Origin: Archangium violaceum
GTDB taxonomy: Bacteria > Myxococcota > Myxococcia > Myxococcales > Myxococcaceae
Reading direction: 5' to 3'
Length of the DNA: 64,000 nt
NCBI RefSeq assembly: GCF_016887565.1
Contig: NZ_CP069396.1
Coordinates: 4,739,001 to 4,803,000, forward strand
This document shows, in pieces, positions 1 to 15,184 of the stretch. The translations under genes and the position numbers were made by a program. The notes beneath the pieces are model-generated. The model made no database searches, was not told the origin of the DNA, and worked only from the letters and a program-made list of their open reading frames with translations. Position 1 is the first letter of the stretch; each line of letters opens with the position of its first letter.

Positions 1-7022
<7,022 letters not shown>

Positions 7023-7031
7023 GTGCCCCGA

Positions 7032-7056
7032 GGTGCCCCCGGTCTCCGGGGGCACC
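7032..7056. terminator. Bidirectional hairpin between convergent genes
   Basis: A perfect 11-bp stem (GGTGCCCCCGG, loop TCT, then its complement) lies between the stop of the NRPS gene and the stop of the convergent nucleotidyltransferase gene. There is no T-tract, but the position and symmetry fit a shared terminator. Confidence 0.7.
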
Positions 7057-7073
7057 CCAGCGGGGCGGGTGGC

Positions 7074-8105
7074 TCAGGCGGCGGAGCTGGCCGCCTTGCC
7101 GTACTTCTCGATGCGCGCGAGCGACTCGCGGGCCGCGTCGCGCAGCGGCTCCTCCTCGTTCTCGAGCTGCTTCAACGCGGCACGCACCTCCTCGCCGGGG
7201 TAGAGGATCTCCCCCAGCCGCGTGGCGGCCCGGATGCGATCCGGCAGGGCGCCGCCGCGCAGCTCGGCCAGCAGGTAGTCCCGGTACAGCCCCAGGAAGT
7301 GGTTCTCCAGCTCCACCATCCGGGCGCACAGCTCGCGCACGTGCGCGCGATCCGCGGGCTCGGTGGGCAGCAGGTAGCCCCACCGCGTCCGGCTCTCGTA
7401 GATGGCCTCGAAGAGCGGCGTCCACTCGTCGTGCAGGTGCTCGCGGTGGGCCTTGATCGTCGAGCTCTTCGAGATGGTGTACTCGCCCTTCTGGAGCGCC
7501 AACAGGGCCGTGGCCATGCGGCACGCCATCGTCACCAGCTCCTTGATGCTCGGCTGGAGGCTGCCGTCCGGCATCCGCATGTGCCGGTAGTCGTAGCCGT
7601 AGAAGTCCCCGCTCGGATCCGGGAAGCCCAGCGGGTAGCGCAGCGGCTCCTCGTCCGCCCTGGGCCGGCTGCGCTCGATGTACATGAAGGGCTGGTGCAT
7701 GCTGGTGCGGATCCACTTCTCCATCGGCATCTGGGGAATCCGCTCCCGGATGTCCTCGCCCATCAGGAACAGGGAGGAGTGCTTGAGGTTCACCTCTCCG
7801 TCCGCGAGCAGCCGCGCCTCCTCCTTGATCGAGACATCCAGCGGCACCCGGCTCACCGGCTGGCAGAAGTGCAGGAACTGCTGGAAGCGCTCCCGCTCAC
7901 CCTCCTGCAGCCGATCCTTGAAGACGATGCACACATCCACGTCGCTGGCGCCCACCGCCTCGTTCGTGGCCTGGGTGCCCAGCAGGTAGTACGCGCGCAC
8001 GCGGCCCGGGAAGGTCATCTGGAACAGGCCGATGAACCCGTAGAGCGCCGCGTCGATCTCCATGTTCCCGGTCGTGTCGACCAGGGAGACGTCTTCCATC
8101 ATCAT
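7074..8105 (-). CDS. Nucleotidyltransferase-domain protein
   Basis: 343 aa. Residues 40-65 carry the polymerase-beta-type nucleotidyltransferase signature LLGTQATNEAVGASDVDV (glycine-rich loop, then DVD), with a probable third acidic residue in PLDVSI about 35 residues later. This is the arrangement of aminoglycoside adenylyltransferase-like enzymes. The C-terminal ~60 residues are helical and HEAT-like (LGEILYPGEEVRAALKQLE). It probably transfers a nucleotide to a small molecule or protein; the substrate is unknown. It is the last gene of a minus-strand run starting at 10272, 30 bp after the preceding stop, and converges on the NRPS gene. A role in self-resistance is possible but only suggested by that proximity. 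Confidence 0.8.
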   Translation of the reverse strand: MMMEDVSLVDTTGNMEIDAALYGFIGLFQMTFPGRVRAYYLLGTQATNEAVGASDVDVCIVFKDRLQEGERERFQQFLHFCQPVSRVPLDVSIKEEARLLADGEVNLKHSSLFLMGEDIRERIPQMPMEKWIRTSMHQPFMYIERSRPRADEEPLRYPLGFPDPSGDFYGYDYRHMRMPDGSLQPSIKELVTMACRMATALLALQKGEYTISKSSTIKAHREHLHDEWTPLFEAIYESRTRWGYLLPTEPADRAHVRELCARMVELENHFLGLYRDYLLAELRGGALPDRIRAATRLGEILYPGEEVRAALKQLENEEEPLRDAARESLARIEKYGKAASSAA

Positions 8106-8135
8106 GTCGTTGGTTCCTCGGGATGTGTCTGTGAC

Positions 8136-8690
8136 TCAGAAGGAGGTGCCCACTTCCAGCAGACCGAGCTGGAGTGCGAGGCCGGTTCCGGGCAGGTCCG
8201 TGCCGACGCCCACGCCCAGCTCGAGCGCGGACACGTGCAGGCCGCCGGAGGAGAAGCGCAGCGGTGCCACGCTCACTCCGAGCGAGACCGCGGGACTCTT
8301 CACGGGGGTGGGGTGCTGGGGTGTCAGGAAGGTGAGCCCGTCCCCCGCCAGCGCGGAGAGGGAGAGGAGCACGGCCGGCGTGTACGTGCCGCGCCGTTGC
8401 ACGCCCGCTCCCAGCCGGAGCGCCGCCGTGTTGCCGATGCCCAGCAGGTAGTGGAGCTCGGCCTGGACGAAGAAGCGCTCCTGGAAGGTGGCGCGCAGCC
8501 CCAGGCCGCCGCCCACGCCGCCCGTCGTCCTCGCGTCCGAGAGGTACACCAGCGCCGCGGACTGGCTGTAGAGGGTGAGCCGGGGCGAGCGCGTGGGGGC
8601 CTGTTCCGGTTCGGGAGCGGATTGGGCGCGGGCGCTCGTGACGGTGAGGAGGAGGCCGAGGCACCCGGCGGCGGCATGCAGGGACTTCAT
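8136..8690 (-). CDS. Secreted barrel-like protein, paralogue of the protein at 9700-10272
   Basis: 184 aa with a cleavable signal peptide (hydrophobic core CLGLLLTV, site near SARAQ). The mature part is rich in glycine and alternating hydrophobic residues (GGVGGGLGLRA, ALRLGAGV), as expected for an outer-membrane beta-barrel, and ends in Phe. The C-terminal 45 residues (APLRF ... VSALEL ... LQLGLLEVGTSF) align with the C-terminus of the protein encoded two genes upstream. Its ATG overlaps the stop of the M28 peptidase gene by 4 nt, so the two are translationally coupled. I recognise no named family; a location in the outer membrane is inference. Confidence 0.75.
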   Translation of the reverse strand: MKSLHAAAGCLGLLLTVTSARAQSAPEPEQAPTRSPRLTLYSQSAALVYLSDARTTGGVGGGLGLRATFQERFFVQAELHYLLGIGNTAALRLGAGVQRRGTYTPAVLLSLSALAGDGLTFLTPQHPTPVKSPAVSLGVSVAPLRFSSGGLHVSALELGVGVGTDLPGTGLALQLGLLEVGTSF

Positions 8691-9703
8691 CGCGGACCTC
8701 CCGCCCAGTACGCGAGCGCGGCGGCGGACAGCCGTACCACCTTCTGGAAGCCGGTGGGATCCACCGTGTCCACCGTGTCCGTCTCCTGGTGGTAGTGGGG
8801 GTTGCGGAAGTTGGCGGTGTCGGTGAGGAAGAGCGCCTCGTGGCCGGTGAGCCAGAAGGGCGTGTGATCGCTGCGCATCAGGTTGCCGGCCGCGGGGGAG
8901 GTCCCATCGCGGGGCGCGAGGATGGGGAGGAGGGGCAGGAGGTTCAGCTCCTGGTTGAGCGCGTACAGCTCGGAGGCCCTGCGGCTGGAGACGTCGTTGC
9001 CGATGACGGCGAGGAAGTCACCGGCCGCGGGGGTGGGCAGGCCTGGCAGCGACTGCTGGGTGCCCGGCCGCGAGTCGAAGTAGCCGATGCAGTCGAAGAC
9101 CACGGCGGCGACGACGCGCTCGGGGCCGGACTGGGAGGTGACGTAGCGGGTGCTGCCGATGAGGCCCAGCTCCTCCAGGTCGAAGCCCACGAAGCGCAGG
9201 GTGCGCGGGTAGCGGTGCTGCGAGAGGACGCGGGCGAGCTCCAGCACCGCGGCCACGCCGGTGGTGTTGTCATCCGCGCCCGCGTAGAAGGCGTCGAAGT
9301 GGGCGCCCACCAGGACCACTTCCTCGGGGTGGGTGGTGCCGGGGAGGTCGGCGATGATGTTGGAGGTGGGAAACGCGCTGCTGGAGGACTCGTTGCGCTG
9401 GACGCGCAGTCCGAGCGCCTCCAACCGGGTCTGCATCAGCTTTCCCGCGTTCTCCCGGGTGAGGTGGCAGTAGGGCGGATACCTCTCTCCGTCCAGCTCC
9501 GAGCAGTCCAGCGGAGTCTCGTGGCGATGCGCGTCCACCAGCTCGCGCAGGGTGTCCATCAGCAGCTCCCCATCCACCTGGGCGGAGAGGGACGTCAGCT
9601 GCTCCAGCTGGGGATTCTGGAGGACCGGTTCGGAGGCGCAGCCGCAGAGGGCGAGCAGCACGAGCCCGGCCAGCCGGGCGGGACCCTGGAAGGGGCCATT
9701 CAT
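8687..9703 (-). CDS. M28-family zinc metallopeptidase, lipoprotein
   Basis: 338 aa. It begins with a lipoprotein signal (LVLLALCGCAS), so it is probably anchored in an envelope membrane. The M28 metal and catalytic motifs are in order: VGAHFDAF (first zinc His), GADDNTTG (bridging Asp), DLEELGLIGS (catalytic Glu plus zinc ligand), and RSDHTPFW near the C-terminus (last His). The family contains aminopeptidases and related exopeptidases acting on peptide N-termini. It is translationally coupled on both sides by 4-nt overlaps to two paralogous barrel-like proteins, which suggests one envelope complex. The peptide substrate is not evident. Confidence 0.9.
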   Translation of the reverse strand: MNGPFQGPARLAGLVLLALCGCASEPVLQNPQLEQLTSLSAQVDGELLMDTLRELVDAHRHETPLDCSELDGERYPPYCHLTRENAGKLMQTRLEALGLRVQRNESSSSAFPTSNIIADLPGTTHPEEVVLVGAHFDAFYAGADDNTTGVAAVLELARVLSQHRYPRTLRFVGFDLEELGLIGSTRYVTSQSGPERVVAAVVFDCIGYFDSRPGTQQSLPGLPTPAAGDFLAVIGNDVSSRRASELYALNQELNLLPLLPILAPRDGTSPAAGNLMRSDHTPFWLTGHEALFLTDTANFRNPHYHQETDTVDTVDPTGFQKVVRLSAAALAYWAGGPR

Positions 9704-10272
9704 AGGGAGGCTCCGATCCGCAGCAGGCCGAGTTGCACGCGGGCCACCGCGCCGAAGGAAGGCGCGGTGGTGCCCACCTGGAGCTCCAGGGCGCTCACCA
9801 GGAACCGGCCGAAGTGGAAGCGCAGCGGGGCCGCGTCGAGGGCCACGTACAGGGGACTGATGCGGGTGTCCTCGAGGTTGGGGAGATCCTGGGTGGGAAA
9901 GCCCCTGTTCGAGTAGTCGAGCCGGGCGAAGCCGCTCAGGCCGATCTCCGGGCCCATCGACGCCTCCCAGATGCCGAAGCGCGCGGTGAGCTGCGCCTGG
10001 AGGAAGCCCTCGAGGGGGAAGAAGGTGGCGTTGGCGGGCAGGCCGCTGCGCACACCGACTCCGAGCCGCAGGGCGTTCCAGGGGCCCTCGGACGCGGCGC
10101 GTCGGTGATAGGCGGCCTCGAGCATCAGGAAGGGCGCGGAGGGCCGCAGGAAGGAGTTGTACGTGAGCGCGGACGTCCCCAGGGACACTTCCTGGGTGGC
10201 TGGATGGGCCTGCGCGGACGCAACCGGCGGGAGCAGGCTCGCCAGGAGGAGGGGGAGGATGTGGAGTTTCAT
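9700..10272 (-). CDS. Secreted barrel-like protein, first gene of the M28 operon
   Basis: 190 aa with a clear signal peptide (LPLLLASLLPPVASAQA). The mature sequence alternates hydrophobic and polar residues and contains aromatic belts (ARFGIWEASMGPEIGLSG), consistent with a small beta-barrel. Its C-terminal segment (AAPLRFHFGRFLVSALEL ... VQLGLLRIGASL) matches that of the protein at 8136-8690. Its stop overlaps the start of the M28 peptidase gene by 4 nt. It shares no motif with a named family that I can identify. Confidence 0.75.
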   Translation of the reverse strand: MKLHILPLLLASLLPPVASAQAHPATQEVSLGTSALTYNSFLRPSAPFLMLEAAYHRRAASEGPWNALRLGVGVRSGLPANATFFPLEGFLQAQLTARFGIWEASMGPEIGLSGFARLDYSNRGFPTQDLPNLEDTRISPLYVALDAAPLRFHFGRFLVSALELQVGTTAPSFGAVARVQLGLLRIGASL

Positions 10273-10336
10273 GAGGGAGCGGCGGGCGGGGGGCGCCCGT
10301 CGGAATCCCGGAGTCTAGCCGGAATGCCGGCGGTCT

Positions 10337-11662
10337 TCAGCCCTCGGACGCTTCCGCGGGGGGAAGGTGGATGCGCACCGAGCGCACCCGGCGCTGGCTC
10401 GCGTCGAGCACCTCCAGCACCGTCCCGTCCTCCAGGGTCAGCTTCGTGCCCTTCTCGGGGATCGTCCCCGCCTTCACCGTGCACAGGCCTCCTACCGTCG
10501 ACCAGCCCTGGCCCTCTTCCAGCTCCAGTCCCAGCTCCCGGTTCACGTCCCGGATGGCCGCCGTGCCCTGCACCACCGCCGTGGTGGGGCTCTCGCGCCG
10601 GACGAGCTCCTCGGGCGTCTCGAGCTCGCTGGCGATCTCCCCCACCAGCTCCTCGACCAGGTCCTCCACCGTCACCAGCCCCGCCACGCCTCCCCGCTCA
10701 TCCACCACGATGCCCAGCTGCATCCGCCGCCGCTGCAGCTCCTTCAGCGCGTCGATGGCCCGCATCGACTCGAAGGCGAACCAGGGCGGCCGCATCACGT
10801 CCTCCAGGACGATCAGCTGGCCCTCCCAGGCGACTCCCAGCAGATCCTTCGCGATGACGTAGCCCACGACGTTGTCGAGTGAGCCCTCGTACACCGGCAT
10901 CCGCGAGTGTCCGTGCTCCAGGAGCACCTGTTTGATCTCCTCCGCGCTCGAATGCCGGCGCAGCGCCACCATGCGGCTGCGCGGCACCATCACCGCCGAC
11001 AGGGGGATGTTCCCCATCTCGAAGGCCCGGGAGGCGATCTCCCCCGCCTTCGGATCCAACGAGCCCGCCTTCGCCGCCTCCTCCACCAGCTGCATCAGCT
11101 CGTCCGGTGACAGGCGCGACTCGGTGAAGGTGGTCCGGTCCCCGAAGAAGCGCAGCAGCAGGTTGGAGCTGGCCGTGAGGAACCAGACCAGCGGCCGCAT
11201 CAGCCAGGCCAGCCCCTTGAGTGGGCGGGCGATGAACAGCGCATAGCCCTCGGAGAAGCGCAGGGCCAGGGACTTGGGCACCAGCTCGCCCAGCACCAGC
11301 GAGAGGTAGGACACCAGCCCCACCACCAGCGCGAAGGCCAGCTGCTCCGCGAGCGCCTCCTCCAGCCCCAACCGGGTGAGGGGCCCGACGAGACGCTGGG
11401 CGATGGAGGCTCCACCGAAGGCCGCCGCGGAGGCTCCCACCACCGTGATGCCGATCTGCACCGTGGCCAGGAAGCGCTCGGGGTCGTCCCGCAGGGCCTG
11501 TACCGCCCCGGCCGCGCGGCTGCCCTCGTCGAGCAGCTCCCGCAGCCGCGTCTTGCGCACCGACAGCAGGGCGAGCTCCGCCCCGGAGAAGACGCCGTTG
11601 GCCAGGATCAGCAACAGGATGATGACGAGCTCGGTCGCGATGGCCGCATACCCTCCAGTCAC
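10337..11662 (-). CDS. CorC/HlyC-type (CNNM-like) membrane protein with CBS domains
   Basis: 441 aa. The N-terminal ~190 residues form a DUF21/CNNM membrane domain with four hydrophobic segments and the typical start IILLLILANGVFSGAELALL. A CBS-domain pair follows at about residues 215-335 (VMVPRSRMVAL ... VVDERGGVAGLVTVEDLVEE), then a CorC_HlyC transporter-associated domain to the C-terminus. Family members are inner-membrane proteins linked to magnesium or cobalt efflux and resistance. The ion cannot be read from sequence. The next gene upstream on the same strand is a receiver protein 48 bp away. Confidence 0.92.
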   Translation of the reverse strand: MTGGYAAIATELVIILLLILANGVFSGAELALLSVRKTRLRELLDEGSRAAGAVQALRDDPERFLATVQIGITVVGASAAAFGGASIAQRLVGPLTRLGLEEALAEQLAFALVVGLVSYLSLVLGELVPKSLALRFSEGYALFIARPLKGLAWLMRPLVWFLTASSNLLLRFFGDRTTFTESRLSPDELMQLVEEAAKAGSLDPKAGEIASRAFEMGNIPLSAVMVPRSRMVALRRHSSAEEIKQVLLEHGHSRMPVYEGSLDNVVGYVIAKDLLGVAWEGQLIVLEDVMRPPWFAFESMRAIDALKELQRRRMQLGIVVDERGGVAGLVTVEDLVEELVGEIASELETPEELVRRESPTTAVVQGTAAIRDVNRELGLELEEGQGWSTVGGLCTVKAGTIPEKGTKLTLEDGTVLEVLDASQRRVRSVRIHLPPAEASEG

Positions 11663-11710
11663 CGTCTATAGCAGCAGGAGCCGCTTACGGAGCCGGAAAC
11701 CTACCTCGCC

Positions 11711-12142
11711 TCACGCGTCCAGTGACTGGAGCAGGAGCGAGAGCTGGTCCCGGCTGGCTCCCTTGGGCAGGTAGTAGTGCGGCCCGGAGCGGAGCGCGCC
11801 GCCCACCTCCTGCGCCGCGGCGGCCGTCAGGAACACCACCCGGGGTGGGTTGCCGTTGCGGGGCATCCGCTCCACCACCTCGAAGCCATTCATCCCGGGC
11901 ATGTTCAGGTCCAGGAGCATCACGCCGTAGCGCTGCCGTGACAACGAGTCCAGTGCCTCCTGGCCGTTGGCGGCCTCGATGGCCTCGTAGCCGAGATCCT
12001 CGAGGCATAGCCGGAGGAACTCCCTCCAGTCGGCGTCATCGTCGACGACCAGAACCTTGCGTGTGTCGTCCGCGGTTGCCCTTCGCCCCAAGTGGCCTCC
12101 TTGTACGTGGGGACAACTCCTCAGCGGGAATGTGCCATCCAC
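11711..12142 (-). CDS. Single-domain response regulator
   Basis: 143 aa. After a variable 28-residue head comes one receiver domain: KVLVVDDDADW (acidic pocket), LLDLNMPGMNG (phospho-acceptor Asp), VVFLTAAAA (switch Thr) and YYLPKGAS (conserved Lys). There is no output domain, so it probably works by protein contact or as a phosphorelay intermediate. It lies 43 bp downstream of the metallophosphoesterase gene on the same strand. The real start may be internal, because the first ~25 residues are not conserved in the fold. Confidence 0.85.
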   Translation of the reverse strand: MDGTFPLRSCPHVQGGHLGRRATADDTRKVLVVDDDADWREFLRLCLEDLGYEAIEAANGQEALDSLSRQRYGVMLLDLNMPGMNGFEVVERMPRNGNPPRVVFLTAAAAQEVGGALRSGPHYYLPKGASRDQLSLLLQSLDA

Positions 12143-12185
12143 CTGGGAAGCAAGGCCGCCTGGAGGGCAGGGGAGGGGCCTTGGA

Positions 12186-13019
12186 TCAGACGAGCGACAT
12201 GGTCAGCTGGCTGGCCAGGTATTGCAGGGCGGGCATGACGTTGGGGGCGGAGCGCTTGCGAGCGGGGGGAAGCGCCATCCCCTGCCACGCGGGCTCACCG
12301 ACCAGGCGGCCGGCCGCATGCTGGAAGAGGCGGAAGCGGCCGAGCTCGATGGAGCTGCCCGAGTTGTAGATGCGCAGGCCGCGGCCCTGGAAGCGGCCCA
12401 GATCGAACTCGCGCGGCACGTGGCGGTGGCCGTGGAGGATGAGATCGCACCGGCCCTGGGCCCGGCGGACGAGCTCGGCGCCCAGCGCCAGCTCGGAGGC
12501 GTGCGGCCAGCCCATGCGGGTGGCGAGGCGCTCCGGGAAGCTCTCCTCCGGCAGCGGCAGCACGTGGTGGTGCAGCAGCACCGCGGTGAGCGCGCCCGTC
12601 GGCGCGGCGCACAGGGCCGCGTCCACCTCGTCCAGCACCGCCGGGGTCAGCTCGCCGTGACAGGCGAAGTAGTTGCGGTTGTGCGGGCCCGTGGAGTCCA
12701 CGCACACCAGGTAGAGGCCCTCGTGCCGCTCCACCCGCACCTTCCGGCCGTTCATCCACTGGCCGCCGGCGTCCTCGCCCGTGCGGTCGTGGTTGCCGGG
12801 GATGAAGGAGAGCCGGCCGGCGTCGATCAGCGGCGCGAAGAGCTCGCGGAAGCGCCGGTACTCGCTCCGGCTGCCCTGGTGGGTCAGGTCTCCCGTCACC
12901 ACCACGTGGTCCACGCGCTCGGCGAGGAGGGTCTCCACGAGCGCGCTGGCCGTCGCGTCGCTCTCGCGGGTGAGGTCCAGATGCAGGTCCGACAGATGTG
13001 CCAACTTGCGGATGAGCAT
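12186..13019 (-). CDS. Calcineurin-like metallophosphoesterase
   Basis: 277 aa with the full dinuclear-metal signature: LSDLHLD (residues 9-15), VVVTGDLTHQG, FIPGNHDRTG, HHHVLPLP, and HGHRHVPREF near residue 205. The family hydrolyses phosphomonoesters or phosphodiesters, including cyclic nucleotides and nucleotide adducts. No signal peptide is seen, so it is probably cytoplasmic. An array of Pho-box-like repeats lies 48-87 bp upstream, suggesting induction under phosphate limitation. Confidence 0.9.
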   Translation of the reverse strand: MLIRKLAHLSDLHLDLTRESDATASALVETLLAERVDHVVVTGDLTHQGSRSEYRRFRELFAPLIDAGRLSFIPGNHDRTGEDAGGQWMNGRKVRVERHEGLYLVCVDSTGPHNRNYFACHGELTPAVLDEVDAALCAAPTGALTAVLLHHHVLPLPEESFPERLATRMGWPHASELALGAELVRRAQGRCDLILHGHRHVPREFDLGRFQGRGLRIYNSGSSIELGRFRLFQHAAGRLVGEPAWQGMALPPARKRSAPNVMPALQYLASQLTMSLV

Positions 13020-13066
13020 GTGCCTCTAGAGATACCCACCCGCTGAAACACGGCCATGTCCCCCGG

Positions 13067-13106
13067 GTGAACCTTTCGGGTGGGGCCGGTGACTTCGCGG
13101 TGAACC
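13067..13106 (-). promoter_or_regulatory. Pho-box-like array upstream of the metallophosphoesterase
   Basis: Plus-strand units start at 13067 (GTGAACC), 13078 (degenerate GGGTGGG), 13089 (GTGACTT) and 13100 (GTGAACC), exactly 11 bp apart. On the sense (minus) strand the good units read as GGTTCAC or AAGTCAC. The pitch and core match the direct-repeat structure of Pho boxes. Binding is inferred. Confidence 0.55.
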
Positions 13107-13108
13107 CG

Positions 13109-14332
13109 TCAGCCGGCGAGCAGCTCCTCGGCGCGCTCGGGCTCGGGCGTGGCCAGGGGCCCCTGCACGGCGGGCGTGGGTGGCACCAGCTTCGAGCCGG
13201 GCAGCACGCGCAGCTTGTTGCCGCGCCAGTCCACCGAGCGCGCGAAGAGTCCGTTGGTCCAGGCCACGAAGAGCAGCAGGTCCTTGAGCAGCACCGCGGG
13301 CACCACCTTCCACGAGGTGGTCTGTTCGGGGCGCGACAGGTGGAAGATGGTCACGTCGTGGACCAGCTTGGCCAGCAGCGCCGCGCCCACCACGCCCAGG
13401 GCCCGCTCCGACGGCGACAGCAGCGCGCCGAGCAGCGCCCAGGGCAGCGGATTGAGCAGCGACTGCGCCAGGTACACCGGCGTGGGGATGCAGGTGTGGT
13501 GGATGATGCTCCAGCGCACGTAGCGCTTGAGGAAGGCCGTCACGCTCTTCTCCCGCGACACGTTGTAGACGGGCGAGCGCGCCACCACGGCCCGCTTGCC
13601 CAGCCGCCGCGTCACCCACCGGCCGATGACGAAGTCCTCCGCCAGCACGTTGCGCACCGAGTAGAAGCCTCCCAGGGACTCCACGTCCTCGCGGCGCAGC
13701 GCCATGGACTTGCCCACCACGATGTCCTGATCCACGGCCTGCTTGGCGGCGATCTGTCCCGCGCCCGTCGTGGTGCTCTGGTACAGGTTGTCCATCAGCG
13801 AGCCCAGCGTCCGCTCGCCCACGCCGCTCACCGGGTGCGAGATGCAACCCACCTCCGGGTCCTCGAAGGTGCGGGAGATCTCCTCCAGGTAGTCCGGCCC
13901 CACGCGCGTGTTGGAGTCGCTGATGACGAGGATGTCGTAGCGGGCCGCGCCCGCCAGGGTGATGAGCTGGTTGACCTTGGGGTTGAGGCCGGGCTCGCCG
14001 TGCTGCAGCTCCAGCCTCATGACGTGCGGCCAGCGCGCCACCGCCGCCCGCGCCACCGCGTAGGCGGGATCCCTCGTGTCCTTCACCCCGAGGATGACCT
14101 CGTAGGCCGGATAATCGAGCGCGGCGAAGCAGGCCAGGTTGGCCTCCAGGTCATCGTCCACGCCACACAGGGGCTTGAGGATGGAGATGCCCTTGGGCTG
14201 GCCACTGGACGCCGGGGAGCCGGCTCGGGGGCGGGTCTGGCGGTAGCGCAGCACACAGAGGAGCTGGGCTCCCAGGGCGACGATTCCGACGACGGCGGCG
14301 GCGAGCAGGGCCAGGCTGAGCGCGTGGAGCAT
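13109..14332 (-). CDS. GT21-type glycosyltransferase, ceramide glucosyltransferase-like
   Basis: 407 aa. An N-terminal membrane segment (residues 3-27) precedes a GT-A domain with KPLCGVDDDLEANL, then VISDSNTRVGPDYL (DxD-like site), NVLAEDFVIGRW (catalytic Asp) and RYVRW, the (Q/R)xxRW motif of processive and ceramide-type transferases. Further hydrophobic segments are at the C-terminus. GT21 enzymes move glucose from UDP-glucose to ceramide, and bacterial relatives act on hopanoids or sphingolipids. It lies directly downstream of phoU on the same strand, with a candidate Pho box in between. HpnI-type hopanoid glycosylation is the main alternative, but no hopanoid genes are nearby. Confidence 0.83.
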   Translation of the reverse strand: MLHALSLALLAAAVVGIVALGAQLLCVLRYRQTRPRAGSPASSGQPKGISILKPLCGVDDDLEANLACFAALDYPAYEVILGVKDTRDPAYAVARAAVARWPHVMRLELQHGEPGLNPKVNQLITLAGAARYDILVISDSNTRVGPDYLEEISRTFEDPEVGCISHPVSGVGERTLGSLMDNLYQSTTTGAGQIAAKQAVDQDIVVGKSMALRREDVESLGGFYSVRNVLAEDFVIGRWVTRRLGKRAVVARSPVYNVSREKSVTAFLKRYVRWSIIHHTCIPTPVYLAQSLLNPLPWALLGALLSPSERALGVVGAALLAKLVHDVTIFHLSRPEQTTSWKVVPAVLLKDLLLFVAWTNGLFARSVDWRGNKLRVLPGSKLVPPTPAVQGPLATPEPERAEELLAG

Positions 14333-14446
14333 GGGGGGCGGGCTTTCTCCTGAGCAGGGGCGCGTTCATCGCGCGTCCTACCCGGGACGTTAGGAAAGCC
14401 CGGCGACTGCCCCGCGACGGTCCCGCGTCACCCGGGAGAACTCTTG

Positions 14447-14464
14447 GTGACGGGACCGTGAACC
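14447..14464 (-). promoter_or_regulatory. Candidate Pho box upstream of the GT21 gene
   Basis: The plus strand reads GTGACGG-GACC-GTGAACC, two 7-bp units at 11-bp pitch, 115-132 bp before the glycosyltransferase start and just after the phoU stop. One unit deviates (GTGAA for GTGAC), so this is the weakest member of the set. Confidence 0.4.
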
Positions 14465-14474
14465 CCTTGCCCGC

Positions 14475-15167
14475 TCAGGACGTGGTCGTCAGGTTGCGGC
14501 TGCGCGGGTGGCGGATGTCCGTGCCGCGCACCATGTAGATGACCATCTCCGCCACGTTGGTGGCGTGGTCACCGATGCGCTCGAGGTGCTTGGCGATGAA
14601 CATCAGCGCCGTGGCACGGCGGATGTTCCTCGAGTCCTCCATCATGTAGCCGAGCAGCTCGTTGAAGATCTTCAGGTAGAGGACGTCCAGGTGGTCGTCC
14701 TCCTTGCGCACCTCTTCGGCCTTGACCGGGTCCGAGGACACGAAGGCATCCAACGCCTTCTTCACCTGCTGCTGGGCCAGCTCGGCCAGCCGCGGCGTGT
14801 CCACGTAGGCCTTGAGCGGTGGCGCCTCGTTCAGATCCTTGGCCCGCTCGGCGATGTTCACCGCCAGGTCGCCGATGCGCTCCAGGTCGGTGACGATCTT
14901 CAGCGCGGTGGTGATGAGGCGCAGATCGCTCGCGGCCGGCTGGCGCAGCGCGAGGATGCGGCGGCACGTCTCGTCCACCTCCACCTCCAGGCGGTTGACC
15001 TCCTTGTCCGCCTGGATGACCTTCTCGGCGAGCGCGGAGTCCCGCTCGGTGAGCGCGCGCACGCTGTCGGCGATGTGCGCCTCCACCTTGGCGCCCATGC
15101 CCAGCAGCTTCTCGCGCAGATCCCTCAGGTCCGCTTCGAACGCCTTGTCCGTATGCGTCGATGGCAT
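14475..15167 (-). CDS. phoU: Phosphate-signalling accessory protein PhoU
   Basis: 230 aa, all-helical, made of two repeated PhoU domains. Each repeat carries an acidic metal-binding motif, ALKIVTDLERIGDLAVNIAE in the first and AKHLERIGDHATNVAEM in the second. PhoU links the Pst transporter to the PhoR kinase and keeps the regulon off when phosphate is plentiful. It is the last gene of the pst operon, 17 bp after pstB. Confidence 0.97.
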   Translation of the reverse strand: MPSTHTDKAFEADLRDLREKLLGMGAKVEAHIADSVRALTERDSALAEKVIQADKEVNRLEVEVDETCRRILALRQPAASDLRLITTALKIVTDLERIGDLAVNIAERAKDLNEAPPLKAYVDTPRLAELAQQQVKKALDAFVSSDPVKAEEVRKEDDHLDVLYLKIFNELLGYMMEDSRNIRRATALMFIAKHLERIGDHATNVAEMVIYMVRGTDIRHPRSRNLTTTS

Positions 15168-15184
15168 GTCCGCTTCCCTCGCTC

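Noticed and set aside
7023-8795. Plus-strand open frame of 590 codons after the NRPS gene
   Set aside because: It overlaps the nucleotidyltransferase and barrel-protein genes on the other strand and begins in the terminator hairpin. No conserved features.
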